A DNA stretch of 64,000 nucleotides. Origin: Bacteroidales bacterium (GTDB taxonomy: Bacteria; Bacteroidota; Bacteroidia; Bacteroidales; VadinHA17). The position numbers were made by a program, and so were the translations under genes. Each line of letters starts with the position of its first letter. The first letter of the stretch is position 1. This document shows, in pieces, positions 19,229 to 27,463 of the stretch. The stretch lies in contig JAOZPG010000008.1 in NCBI GenBank assembly GCA_029932855.1, positions 25,332 through 89,331 of the forward strand, read 5' to 3'. Below the pieces are notes generated by a model, which made no database searches, was not told the origin of the DNA, and saw only the letters and a list, made by a program, of their open reading frames with translations.

Positions 19229-20272
19229 GTGAAATTTACTGCTAAAACTATTGCTGAATTTTTAAAAGGTGAGGTTCTTGGGAATCCTGAACTTGTTATT
19301 ACTGATGTTTCCAGGATAGAAGAAGGCAAACCGGGTACTCTCAGTTTCCTGGCAAACCCTAAATATACCGAGTATATATATACTACGGGTGCATCTGTAG
19401 TGATTGTTAATAAAGACTTTAGACCCAAACACGAATTGCAGCTTACCCTTATTAAGGTTGATGATGCATACCAGGCTATTGCTTCCCTGCTTCAATTAAA
19501 GGAGTCAATGAAACCAAGAAAAACCGGGATTCACGAGAGATCGGTGATGGAAGAATCCTCATCTGCAGGGAAAGACTTATACCTGGGAGCCTTTGCTTAT
19601 GTAGGTGAAGATTGTGTTATCGGAGATAATGTTAAGATATATCCGCATGCTTATATCGGAGATAATGTTAAAATCGGGGATAACAGTATAATTTTTGCCG
19701 GTGTTAAGATATATCATGAGTGTGTAATAGGAAATGATTGCATTCTGCATGCCGGTGTGGTAATCGGGGCTGATGGTTTTGGTTTTGCTCCCGATACCAA
19801 AAAAGATTATAAGAAAGTGCCACAGGTAGGAAATGTTATTCTCAAAGACAGGGTAGAGTTGGGGGCCAACACAACTATCGACAGGGCAATGATGGGTTCC
19901 ACAATAATTGGGAAAGGTGTAAAGATAGACAATCTTGTTCAGGTGGCCCATAATGTTGCTATTGGCGAAAACACTGTAATAGCTGCCCTGACAGGGATAG
20001 CCGGATCTGCCAGGATTGGCAAGGAATGCATGATGGGGGGACAAGTAGGTATAGTGGGACATAGTAAAATAGCCGATAAGGTGATGATAGGTGCCCAGGC
20101 TGGAGTTTCTTCAGATGTAAAGAAGGAAGGAGAGATATTGCTGGGGTCTCCTACCATGCCAATAAGAGATTATAATAAGTCCTATGTTTATTTCAGGAAA
20201 CTTCCATCACTGGCAATCAGGATAGGAGAGCTGGAAAAAAAAATAAGGGAGCTGGAAGGGAATGATAATTAG
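19229..20272 (+). CDS. lpxD: UDP-3-O-(3-hydroxyacyl)glucosamine N-acyltransferase
   Basis: 347 aa, GTG start at 19229 ([18 protein letters not shown]), the usual LpxD N-terminus. An N-terminal uridine-binding domain (about 1-105) is followed by a left-handed beta-helix of hexapeptide repeats (about 110-325, such as IGDNVK repeated) and a C-terminal helix (LEKKIRELE). The catalytic histidine is H241 in QVAHNVAIG. LpxD transfers a 3-hydroxyacyl chain from ACP to the 2-amino group in the third step of lipid A synthesis at the cytoplasmic side of the inner membrane. Followed by lpxC/fabZ and lpxA. Confidence 0.97.
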   Translation: MKFTAKTIAEFLKGEVLGNPELVITDVSRIEEGKPGTLSFLANPKYTEYIYTTGASVVIVNKDFRPKHELQLTLIKVDDAYQAIASLLQLKESMKPRKTGIHERSVMEESSSAGKDLYLGAFAYVGEDCVIGDNVKIYPHAYIGDNVKIGDNSIIFAGVKIYHECVIGNDCILHAGVVIGADGFGFAPDTKKDYKKVPQVGNVILKDRVELGANTTIDRAMMGSTIIGKGVKIDNLVQVAHNVAIGENTVIAALTGIAGSARIGKECMMGGQVGIVGHSKIADKVMIGAQAGVSSDVKKEGEILLGSPTMPIRDYNKSYVYFRKLPSLAIRIGELEKKIRELEGNDN

Positions 20273-20359
20273 ACTGATATTGCTATAATGCATGAATAAG
20301 TGATTTGTTGTTTTTTTGTATCTTGCGCAGATTAATAATATTGAACGAGAATTGTAGAA

Positions 20360-21757
20360 ATGACTACACAGCAAAAGACAATAAAGTCTGAGATCAGTCT
20401 CACAGGAAAAGGTTTACATTCAGGTGTTGATGTACAGATTACTTTTAAGCCGGCTCCTGCGAATCATGGTTTTATTTTTGTAAGGACCGATTTGCCAAAT
20501 GCTCCTGTAATAAGGGCACTGGCAGAAAATGTCGTTGACACCTCAAGGGGAACAAGCCTGGAGGAGAATGGGGTCAGGGTAGCAACCATTGAACATGTGC
20601 TGGCCGCATTTTCGGGAATGGGAATTGATAATGCCATTATTGAAATAAAGGGGCCTGAAGCTCCTATTATGGGAGGGAGCTCTCAAAAGTTTGTTGAAGC
20701 GATCAGGAAGGCAGGGATACAGGAATTAAAAGCTGCAAGGAACTTTTTTAAGATCAAGGAGAAGATAGTTTTTTCTGACGAAGAAAACCATGTTGACCTT
20801 ATCATCTATCCGGATGATCATCTTAGCCTGAATGTTTTAATTGATTATAATTCAAATGTCCTGGGTAATCAGTATGCTATACTGGATCATATTGATGATT
20901 TTGAAAAAGAGATATCAATGAGCAGGACCTTCGTGTTCTTTCATGAGCTTGAATATCTTGCCAGCAAAGGCCTGATAAAAGGAGGTGATATAAATAATGC
21001 CATTATTATTATGGACAGGGTGGTGGCACAGGAGGAGGTTGACAGGGTAGCTGATCTTTTTGAGAAACCTCATATCAAGGTTAATTCAGAGGGGATATTA
21101 AATAATGTTGATCTGCATTTCCCAAATGAGCCTGCCCGGCATAAACTGCTTGACCTGCTTGGAGACCTGGCCCTTGTGGGACAACCCATACTTGGTAAGA
21201 TAGTTGCTACGCGTCCGGGACATTATGCCAATACACGCCTGGCAAAAGAACTAAGGCAGGAAATTAAAAAGAAAGCCTCAAGGAAGGCAGCACCTGAATA
21301 TGATCCTAATAAGCCGCCAGTATATAGTATTGAGGATCTTAAGAAGATGCTTCCACACAGGTATCCCTTTTTGATGGTGGATAAGATAATTCACATTGAT
21401 GAGAACTGTGTTGTTGGTATTAAGAATTTGTCATTTAATGAATTATTTTTTCAGGGTCATTTTCCTACCGAGCATGTTATGCCCGGTGTATTACAGATTG
21501 AGGCCCTGGCTCAGGTAGGTGGGATCCTGGTATTGAGTGCAGTTGATGAACCCGAGAAATATTCAACCTATTTTATAAAGATTGATAAGGTAAAATTCAA
21601 ACATAAGGTAGTGCCTGGTGATACACTTATCCTGAAGATGGAACAAATTGCCCTTATGAGAAGAGGTATTATTACTATGTACGGACAGGGCTTTGTTGGT
21701 GATAAACTGGTAGTAGAAGGAGAACTTATGGCCCAGGTAGTTAAGAATAAAGAATAA
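20360..21757 (+). CDS. lpxC-fabZ: Bifunctional LpxC deacetylase / FabZ dehydratase fusion
   Basis: 465 aa. Residues 1-305 are LpxC, the zinc UDP-3-O-acyl-GlcNAc deacetylase that commits to lipid A: E78-H79 in TIEHVLAAF, H261 and D265 in RHKLLDLLGD, and H288 in RPGHYANTR. Residues 322-465 are FabZ, the 3-hydroxyacyl-ACP dehydratase of fatty-acid elongation: LPHRYPFLMVDK, H368 in QGHFPTEHVMPG and E381 in QIEALAQ. The fusion is known and typical of Bacteroidota; it couples the two enzymes that compete for 3-hydroxyacyl-ACP. Gene spacing to lpxA is 4 bp. Confidence 0.97.
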   Translation: MTTQQKTIKSEISLTGKGLHSGVDVQITFKPAPANHGFIFVRTDLPNAPVIRALAENVVDTSRGTSLEENGVRVATIEHVLAAFSGMGIDNAIIEIKGPEAPIMGGSSQKFVEAIRKAGIQELKAARNFFKIKEKIVFSDEENHVDLIIYPDDHLSLNVLIDYNSNVLGNQYAILDHIDDFEKEISMSRTFVFFHELEYLASKGLIKGGDINNAIIIMDRVVAQEEVDRVADLFEKPHIKVNSEGILNNVDLHFPNEPARHKLLDLLGDLALVGQPILGKIVATRPGHYANTRLAKELRQEIKKKASRKAAPEYDPNKPPVYSIEDLKKMLPHRYPFLMVDKIIHIDENCVVGIKNLSFNELFFQGHFPTEHVMPGVLQIEALAQVGGILVLSAVDEPEKYSTYFIKIDKVKFKHKVVPGDTLILKMEQIALMRRGIITMYGQGFVGDKLVVEGELMAQVVKNKE

Positions 21758-21761
21758 ACAT

Positions 21762-22541
21762 ATGATACATAAGTTAGCATATGTGCATCCTGATGCCAGG
21801 ATTGGTAAAGATGTAACTATTGAGCCATTCGTTACTATTGCTGCCGATGTGGAGATCGGAGACGGAACATGGATAGGTCCCAATACGACTATTATGGATG
21901 GGGCAAGGATAGGAAAGAATTGTAAGCTGTTTCCCGGGGCCGTGATTTCGGCAATACCCCAGGATAAGAAGTTTCAGGGAGAAATAACAACTGCCGAGAT
22001 AGGTGATAATACCACTATCAGGGAATGTGTAACGGTAAACAGGGGAACCATTGCTGCAGGAAAAACGATTATAGGTAATAATAACCTCTTAATGGCCTAT
22101 GTGCATGTGGCACACGACTGTATTATTGCTAATAACTGCATACTTGTTAATAATGTTGGTCTTGCCGGGGAAGTTGTTGTTGGCGACTGGGCAATAATAG
22201 CAGGGGCAACAGTCGTACACCAGTTTGTACATATTGGTAAACATTCCATAATAGGAGGAGGCTCTAAGGTAAGAATTGATGTTCCGCCATATATTACAGC
22301 CGACAGGGACCCATTGTCTTATGTTGGTATTAACTCAGTGGGCCTCAGGAGAAGGGCATTCACAAATGAAAAAATAAATGAGATACAGGATATATACAGA
22401 ACTTTGTATTTAAAGAGCTTAAACAATAGCCAGGCACTTGAGGAAGTTGAAAAAAAATTTCCCGAGTCTGTTGAGCGTGATGAAATAATCAGTTTTTTTA
22501 AGGATTCTTCAAGAGGAGTAATAAGATCTTCTGTAAAGTGA
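21762..22541 (+). CDS. lpxA: UDP-N-acetylglucosamine O-acyltransferase
   Basis: 259 aa, all hexapeptide-repeat beta-helix followed by a C-terminal helical domain (INEIQDIYRTLYLKSLNN). Catalytic histidine H118 in VHVAHDC and the typical VHPDARIGKDV start identify LpxA, the first acyltransferase of lipid A synthesis (3-hydroxyacyl-ACP plus UDP-GlcNAc). It ends 19 bp from the convergent oxidoreductase gene. Confidence 0.96.
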   Translation: MIHKLAYVHPDARIGKDVTIEPFVTIAADVEIGDGTWIGPNTTIMDGARIGKNCKLFPGAVISAIPQDKKFQGEITTAEIGDNTTIRECVTVNRGTIAAGKTIIGNNNLLMAYVHVAHDCIIANNCILVNNVGLAGEVVVGDWAIIAGATVVHQFVHIGKHSIIGGGSKVRIDVPPYITADRDPLSYVGINSVGLRRRAFTNEKINEIQDIYRTLYLKSLNNSQALEEVEKKFPESVERDEIISFFKDSSRGVIRSSVK

Positions 22542-22560
22542 TGATACCGCAAAATCCTGA

Positions 22561-23538
22561 TTAGGCTTCAAGCGTATCCATTTTTTTCATAATATCAAAA
22601 GCCAGCTTCAGGGCCTGGTAAGCATCATCTATAGTTACTACAGGAGTGCTGTTATTCACAATAGAGTTATAAAAGCTGTTTAGTTCATCAAGCAGTGCAT
22701 TGCTGCTTTTTACTTCAGGCTTTTCAAAGTAAACCTGTTTTTTAGATTTCCCATTTCCCATATCCATAACCATGGCAAAGGGATCATCCGGCATCTTTTC
22801 AATATTTTTTATTCTGACTATTTCCGATTCTTTCTCAAGAAAATCTATGGTCAGGTATGCACTGGACTGGAACAGCCTTAATTTCCTCATTTGTTTAAGA
22901 CTGATCCTGCTTGCTGTGAAGTTCACAACGCAGCCATTCTCAAATTCAACCCGGGCATTTGTTATATCAGGGGTGTCACTGATAATGGGAACTCCACTGG
23001 AAAGTATGAGCTTAACCCTGGATGAGACAAGCTTGAGAACTATGTCTATATCATGTATCATCAGGTCGAGAACAACGGGGACATCCTTGTTTCTGGGATG
23101 AAATTGGCCCAGGCGGTGCAGCTCAATGAATTTTGGATCTTTAACTTGTCCGGCAATACTCAGGTAAGCAGGATTGAATCTTTCAATATGTCCTACCTGT
23201 ATCTTTACATTATTTTCCCCGGCAAGTTTTTTTAATTCCAATGCTTCTTCAGGACTTGATGTTACAGGCTTTTCAATAAATACATGCTTTCCGGCAAGAA
23301 TTGCTTTCCTGGCAATATTGAAATGCTCCCTGGTGGGTACCACCACATCTATCATGTCAACTTCTTTAAGCAGGGCATCGTATGAAGGGAAGCCGGTAAT
23401 GCCGAACTCCTGTTCTATTTTCTCAGAAACTTTATTATCTATATCATAAAATCCGATCAGTTTGAACTTACTGTCTTTATGACATTTTACATGATTCTTC
23501 CCGAAATGGCCAACACCCAGAATGCCAACTTTTAACAT
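22561..23538 (-). CDS. Gfo/Idh/MocA-family NAD(P)-dependent oxidoreductase
   Basis: 325 aa. N-terminal Rossmann fold with GILGVGHFGKNH and the family motif FIEKPVTSSPEEA, followed by the Gfo/Idh C-terminal alpha/beta domain (HIERFNPAYL; LDLMIHDIDIVLKLV, which carries the usual catalytic region D-x-x-x-H-D). Members oxidise or reduce sugars, inositols or UDP-sugars; the substrate cannot be read here. It follows the outer-membrane-like gene by one base on the same strand, and lies end-to-end with the lipid A genes, so a role in nucleotide-sugar or LPS sugar metabolism is possible but unproven. Confidence 0.85.
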   Translation of the reverse strand: MLKVGILGVGHFGKNHVKCHKDSKFKLIGFYDIDNKVSEKIEQEFGITGFPSYDALLKEVDMIDVVVPTREHFNIARKAILAGKHVFIEKPVTSSPEEALELKKLAGENNVKIQVGHIERFNPAYLSIAGQVKDPKFIELHRLGQFHPRNKDVPVVLDLMIHDIDIVLKLVSSRVKLILSSGVPIISDTPDITNARVEFENGCVVNFTASRISLKQMRKLRLFQSSAYLTIDFLEKESEIVRIKNIEKMPDDPFAMVMDMGNGKSKKQVYFEKPEVKSSNALLDELNSFYNSIVNNSTPVVTIDDAYQALKLAFDIMKKMDTLEA

Positions 23539-23539
23539 A

Positions 23540-24691
23540 TTAATAAGTTTTTCGGTGTTTTAATAAAGAGTAACTATTGTCAAAGCTAATGTAAAAACTG
23601 TAAGAATAATTAAATTCACTTTTGTTTTTAGTCCTGAAACCTGTTCCCAGTATATCGTAATAAGCATCAAACATTGCTCCAAGTGAGATGCCTTCTGCAA
23701 TTTTGTGGTGTAGGTTCAGCCTGGCCAGGAATAATTGTCTTTCGGGAAATACCATGGAATAATCCAGATCAGAAACAGAAGTGAATAAGGTCTCTCCAAA
23801 TGGGGCCATAAATTCGTTAGCCCACCAGTAGGCTATACAAATATCTGCCCATTTGCCATATGCATATAATGAGGGATATATTCCTTTCCCTGCCTGAAAT
23901 GGCAGGAGCTTATTTTTTGAAATATCCCTGTATGAAAAAAATAATATCCTGCCCCCGTATTCTTCAATAAAATTGTTTGCCTTTTTGCTAAAACCCAGGC
24001 CGGTTGCAAAATTCATAAGGGATTGGTCGGGTCCCAATGTGTCTGTCTGGCTTCCTGTATGCCTGGCAAGCAGTTGTACAGGGATATATAGCTCAGACTG
24101 CCTGCCGGGAGCGCTAAGCCTTAGCCTGCCGGTCCAGCCAATGCTAAATTGTTCTTTTTCCGAAAGTTCATACCGGCCTATGTAATGCATCCAGTTTAAA
24201 TACAGGTCAGATTTTATTCTTTCAGATTTATAAAGCAGTTGGAGTCCTGTTTCGGGAGGGTCTTCCATAAAGTTCTCAAACTTGTAAATGGGTTCAAACA
24301 GTTCGTGATTATGACCAGAGTAGATCGTACCCATTACCAGGCTGAGATTTTTTCCTGCAAAATATTGAAACCTGAACAGGGGGGATAGACGACTCAGTTT
24401 CTGCAGGCCATAATTCATCAGCATGTGGACACCGGCTTCAATTTTTACGTTATCCACGGGGTAAAAAAGCAGGGTGGTGTTGAGAGATGAAGCTGCAAAA
24501 GTATATCCACTTGTAATATTGCTGAAGTATTCATTGTTCTTCATCAGGTTATGGTTATACAGCCTGATATATAAATTTCCACAGGCCGAGCTGTCGGCCG
24601 TGGTATTTTCCTGAAAAGCAGATTTTCTCACCTGCCCATGGCAAAGCAGGGGAAATGAAAAGACAAGGATGATTATGTATCTGATCAGCAT
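23540..24691 (-). CDS. Putative outer-membrane beta-barrel protein, unknown function
   Basis: 383 aa. Signal peptide (MLIRYIIILVFSFPLLCHGQ), then many alternating hydrophobic/polar strands rich in Tyr, Phe and Trp (for example YIGRYELSEKEQFSIGWTGRLRL; FNYSYSFYISFDNSYSLL), the pattern of an outer-membrane beta-barrel. No known domain is recognised. Tandem with the Gfo/Idh gene (one base between stop and start), so the two form a small operon. A long inverted repeat lies 47-83 bp upstream. Confidence 0.6.
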   Translation of the reverse strand: MLIRYIIILVFSFPLLCHGQVRKSAFQENTTADSSACGNLYIRLYNHNLMKNNEYFSNITSGYTFAASSLNTTLLFYPVDNVKIEAGVHMLMNYGLQKLSRLSPLFRFQYFAGKNLSLVMGTIYSGHNHELFEPIYKFENFMEDPPETGLQLLYKSERIKSDLYLNWMHYIGRYELSEKEQFSIGWTGRLRLSAPGRQSELYIPVQLLARHTGSQTDTLGPDQSLMNFATGLGFSKKANNFIEEYGGRILFFSYRDISKNKLLPFQAGKGIYPSLYAYGKWADICIAYWWANEFMAPFGETLFTSVSDLDYSMVFPERQLFLARLNLHHKIAEGISLGAMFDAYYDILGTGFRTKNKSEFNYSYSFYISFDNSYSLLKHRKTY

Positions 24692-24737
24692 AATCTTAAA
24701 TAGTTTAGTTAAATTCGGATTCGTTGCCAGCCCGTCT

Positions 24738-24774
24738 TCTTGTATAATTAATACTCCGGATTAATTATACAAGA
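24738..24774. repeat. Perfect 15-bp inverted repeat in a divergent promoter region
   Basis: TCTTGTATAATTAAT (24738-24752) and its exact reverse complement (24760-24774) flank the 7-nt loop ACTCCGG. It sits in the 305-bp region (24692-24996) between the divergent outer-membrane-like gene and lpxB. It cannot end either gene, because both are transcribed away from it. It could be an operator or a leader hairpin of the minus-strand gene. Apart from the candidate promoter elements, nothing else was seen in this region. Confidence 0.7.
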
Positions 24775-24815
24775 CACTTTCCCTGCCCTGAGTTATATTT
24801 AAGTGCTTTATTAGA

Positions 24816-24823
24816 CAAAAATA
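24816..24823 (-). promoter_or_regulatory. Candidate -7 element for the outer-membrane-like gene
   Basis: On the minus strand TATTTTTG fits TAnnTTTG. A CAAA (TTTG on the minus strand) occurs at 24838-24841, only 14 nt away, shorter than the usual 19-21. If used, the inverted repeat at 24738-24774 would lie in the transcribed leader. Confidence 0.3.
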
Positions 24824-24971
24824 GAAGTTTTATAAAGCAAAGTACATAAAGTTAATAATGAAAAGCTTAGATGGGCTTTTTAATGTCCCGGGTCTTATAA
24901 AAGCAAGGATGAAAAAGCTCCAACAGTGGAAAAATAATGCTTATTAAAGACTAAACTTTATAATTATCATT

Positions 24972-24979
24972 TAAATTTG
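24972..24979 (+). promoter_or_regulatory. Candidate -7 element for lpxB
   Basis: TAAATTTG fits TAnnTTTG and ends 17 nt before the lpxB ATG, which would give a very short leader. No TTG is present at the expected -33 spacing. Confidence 0.35.
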
Positions 24980-24996
24980 CTTAAAACCACAAGCTA

Positions 24997-26124
24997 ATGA
25001 AGTATTACATAATTGCCGGTGAAGCTTCAGGAGACCTGCATGGGTCTAATCTGATAAAGGCCCTGAAAAAGGAAGATAGCAGTGCCTTGTTCAGGGTTTG
25101 GGGAGGGGATAAGATGGGCAGGGCAAGTGGTGAGCTGGTAATGCATTACAGGAATCATTCTTTTATGGGTTTGTTCCCGGTATTATGGAATTTGCAGACT
25201 ATCAGGAAAAACTTCCGCATGGTTAAGAAAGATATTATCGACTATAAGCCGGATGCACTTATACTCATTGATTATTCCGGTTTTAACCTTAGGGTGGCAA
25301 AGATGCTGAAATCGGAAAGCTTAAAGATCTATTATTATATATCTCCACAGGTTTGGGCATGGAGGAAAAACAGGGTGAAACTTATTAAAAAGGTTATTGA
25401 CAGGTTGTTTTCAATACTTCCTTTCGAAAAAGAGTTTTATAACAGATATGATTTTAATGTTGATTATGTTGGTCATCCGTTGCTTGATGCAATAGAGGAT
25501 TACAGATCAGAAGATATTGTGGAAAAAGATGTTTTTATTTCAAAAAACAGACTTTCCGGGAAGCCTTTAATAGCACTTCTGCCGGGAAGCCGTTCCCAGG
25601 AGATAAATGCACAGCTGCCATGTATGGCAGAGATTAGCACAAAGTTCGGTGAGTATGAGTTTGTTATTGCTGCTGCACCTTCCATGAATGAGGAGATTTA
25701 CAGTCCCTTCGTTGCAAAATACCCTGTAAAGCTTATTAAAGACCAGACATACGATCTCTTAAGATTTTCAAAGGCTGCAATTGTAACAAGCGGCACGGCT
25801 ACACTCGAAACGGCCCTGTTTAAAGTTCCACAGGTAGTTTGTTATAAGGCAGGATCTTTGTCGTATTTTATAGTTAAGAATCTTGTGAATATCAGTTTTA
25901 TATCAATTGTCAACCTGATTATGGGAGAGCAGGTAATAAAGGAGCTAATACAGAAAGACATGAACAAAAAGATGCTTGAGACAGAATTGAATCTTATCTT
26001 ACATGACGATTCTTACCGTGACAGGATGACAGGGAACTATAATAAACTGGAAAGTATGCTTGGTGGCCCCGGGGCTTCAGCGCGTACAGCAAAAGGGATG
26101 TATACCGACCTGCTGGGTTTATAA
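24997..26124 (+). CDS. lpxB: Lipid-A-disaccharide synthase
   Basis: 375 aa. N-terminal MKYYIIAGEASGDLHGSNL is the LpxB signature; YYISPQVWAWRKNRV, VDYVGHPLLD, LLPGSRSQEI and TSGTATLETALF follow in the GT-B fold order. LpxB condenses 2,3-diacyl-GlcN-1-phosphate with UDP-2,3-diacyl-GlcN at the inner membrane, the step after lpxD and UDP-sugar hydrolysis. It is separated from the lpxD-lpxC-lpxA cluster by two minus-strand genes and has no surE next to it, unlike many relatives. Its stop codon overlaps that of thiL. Confidence 0.96.
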   Translation: MKYYIIAGEASGDLHGSNLIKALKKEDSSALFRVWGGDKMGRASGELVMHYRNHSFMGLFPVLWNLQTIRKNFRMVKKDIIDYKPDALILIDYSGFNLRVAKMLKSESLKIYYYISPQVWAWRKNRVKLIKKVIDRLFSILPFEKEFYNRYDFNVDYVGHPLLDAIEDYRSEDIVEKDVFISKNRLSGKPLIALLPGSRSQEINAQLPCMAEISTKFGEYEFVIAAAPSMNEEIYSPFVAKYPVKLIKDQTYDLLRFSKAAIVTSGTATLETALFKVPQVVCYKAGSLSYFIVKNLVNISFISIVNLIMGEQVIKELIQKDMNKKMLETELNLILHDDSYRDRMTGNYNKLESMLGGPGASARTAKGMYTDLLGL

Positions 26125-27156
26125 ATGGTTCCAGCCCTGGGCCTTGATCTCAATTCCTGTTCCATCGGGGCTAATCATAAGGCTGCCTTTTTCTTTTTTC
26201 ACTATATGCCCGATAATACTTATATCATTAAGTTGTTTTATTTTATCATGCAGATTAAGCCCGACGGTGAACAGTAATTCATAATCTTCCCCTCCATTCA
26301 GGGCGGCAGTTAAAGGATCCATATTAAATTCATCAGCTGCTTCTGCCGATTCCTTAGCTACGGGGATCTTGTCTGAGTATATATGGCATCCACAATCTGA
26401 AGATTTACTTATGTGCAGCAGTTCAGAGGCAAGACCGTCGGAAATATCTATCATGGAAGTGGGCACAATATTATTATTATGTAATGCCTCAACAATATCT
26501 TTCCTTGCTTCGGGTTTCAGTTGTCGTCCTATTATATATTCATATCCGTCAAGCCGGGGAGATGTACCATCTTCTCCCTCAAAGAGTTTCCTTTCCCTTT
26601 CCAGTACCTGCAGACCAAGATAGGCAGCTCCCAGGTTTCCTGATACGCATATCAGGTCGTTCTCAAGAGCGGAGTTACGATAAACGGGCTCATCACTCAG
26701 GGCTTCTCCCAGAACGGTAATACTTATGGTTAATCCGGTAAGCGAGGTGGATGTATCTCCACCAACCAGGTCAACGCCATATGTTTTACAGGCAAGTTTT
26801 AATCCCTGGTAAAAAGTTTCAATATCCTCTAGTTTGAGTTTAGAGGATATTCCAATAGAAACAGTTATCTGTTTTGGCCTGCCATTCATGGCATAAATAT
26901 CTGAGAAGTTTACAATTGCAGCCTTATAACCAAGGTGTTTCAGGGGAGTATAAACAAGGTTGAAATGTACACCTTCCAGCAAAAGATCTGTGCTTACCAG
27001 CACATCTTTATCCCTGTATCTTAAAACAGCCGCGTCGTCTCCTACACCATACCTGCTGCTGCTGTTTATATTTTCCAGGTCCCTGGTAAGTCTTTCAATC
27101 AGTCCGAATTCTCCTATTTCAGATAGCCTGGTTTTATCCTTTTTTGCTTGATTCAT
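26119..27156 (-). CDS. thiL: Thiamine-monophosphate kinase
   Basis: 345 aa. GEFGLIERLTRD at the start, GVGDDAAVL (metal/ATP-binding aspartates), STDLLLEGVHFN, GGDTSTS, MIDISDGLASEL and NGGEDYELLF match ThiL in order. It phosphorylates thiamine monophosphate to the cofactor diphosphate in the cytosol. Diverges from the suf operon and runs tail-to-tail into lpxB; both stop codons lie in the hexamer TTATAA (26119-26124). No other thiamine synthesis gene is adjacent; yjbQ, in a family reported to make thiamine phosphate, lies 7 kb away. Confidence 0.96.
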   Translation of the reverse strand: MNQAKKDKTRLSEIGEFGLIERLTRDLENINSSSRYGVGDDAAVLRYRDKDVLVSTDLLLEGVHFNLVYTPLKHLGYKAAIVNFSDIYAMNGRPKQITVSIGISSKLKLEDIETFYQGLKLACKTYGVDLVGGDTSTSLTGLTISITVLGEALSDEPVYRNSALENDLICVSGNLGAAYLGLQVLERERKLFEGEDGTSPRLDGYEYIIGRQLKPEARKDIVEALHNNNIVPTSMIDISDGLASELLHISKSSDCGCHIYSDKIPVAKESAEAADEFNMDPLTAALNGGEDYELLFTVGLNLHDKIKQLNDISIIGHIVKKEKGSLMISPDGTGIEIKAQGWNHL

Positions 27157-27248
27157 TTTTTATGGATTAGTTATTTTTCTACTTTAGCCGGCATAATTTA
27201 CAAACTGAACTCATAAATAGTTCAGTCAGGAACTTTTGTTTGAAACGT

Positions 27249-27283
27249 GACTTACTAAAATATAAACTTATAGTCAGTAAGTC
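27249..27283. repeat. Inverted repeat in the thiL-suf intergenic region
   Basis: GACTTACT (27249-27256) and AGTAAGTC (27276-27283) are exact reverse complements 19 nt apart; a nested pair ACTTA/TAAGT (27266-27270, 27278-27282) overlaps the right arm. It lies in the 307-bp gap (27157-27463) between divergent thiL and sufB, about 50 bp upstream of a candidate suf promoter, a plausible place for a regulator of Fe-S genes. The binding protein is unknown. Confidence 0.4.
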
Positions 27284-27326
27284 TTATAATGTAAGCTGAT
27301 ACATGGTCTTATCTTTAAAAAAAATG

Positions 27327-27334
27327 TATCTTTG
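27327..27334 (+). promoter_or_regulatory. Candidate promoter -7 element for the suf operon
   Basis: TATCTTTG, identical to the rimP -7 element, lies 129 nt before the sufB ATG. No TTG is found at the -33 spacing, so initiation may depend on an activator or the call may be wrong. Confidence 0.4.
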
Positions 27335-27463
27335 TCCTTATTTAGATTAAATACCAATAAGCGTACTCTTTATTTTTATAACAATCTAAGTTAATATGCC
27401 GGTCTGAATTTGTTATTGAAGCAGAGTAAATTCTTATTTTTTTAAGTTGCCCGATGCAAAAAT

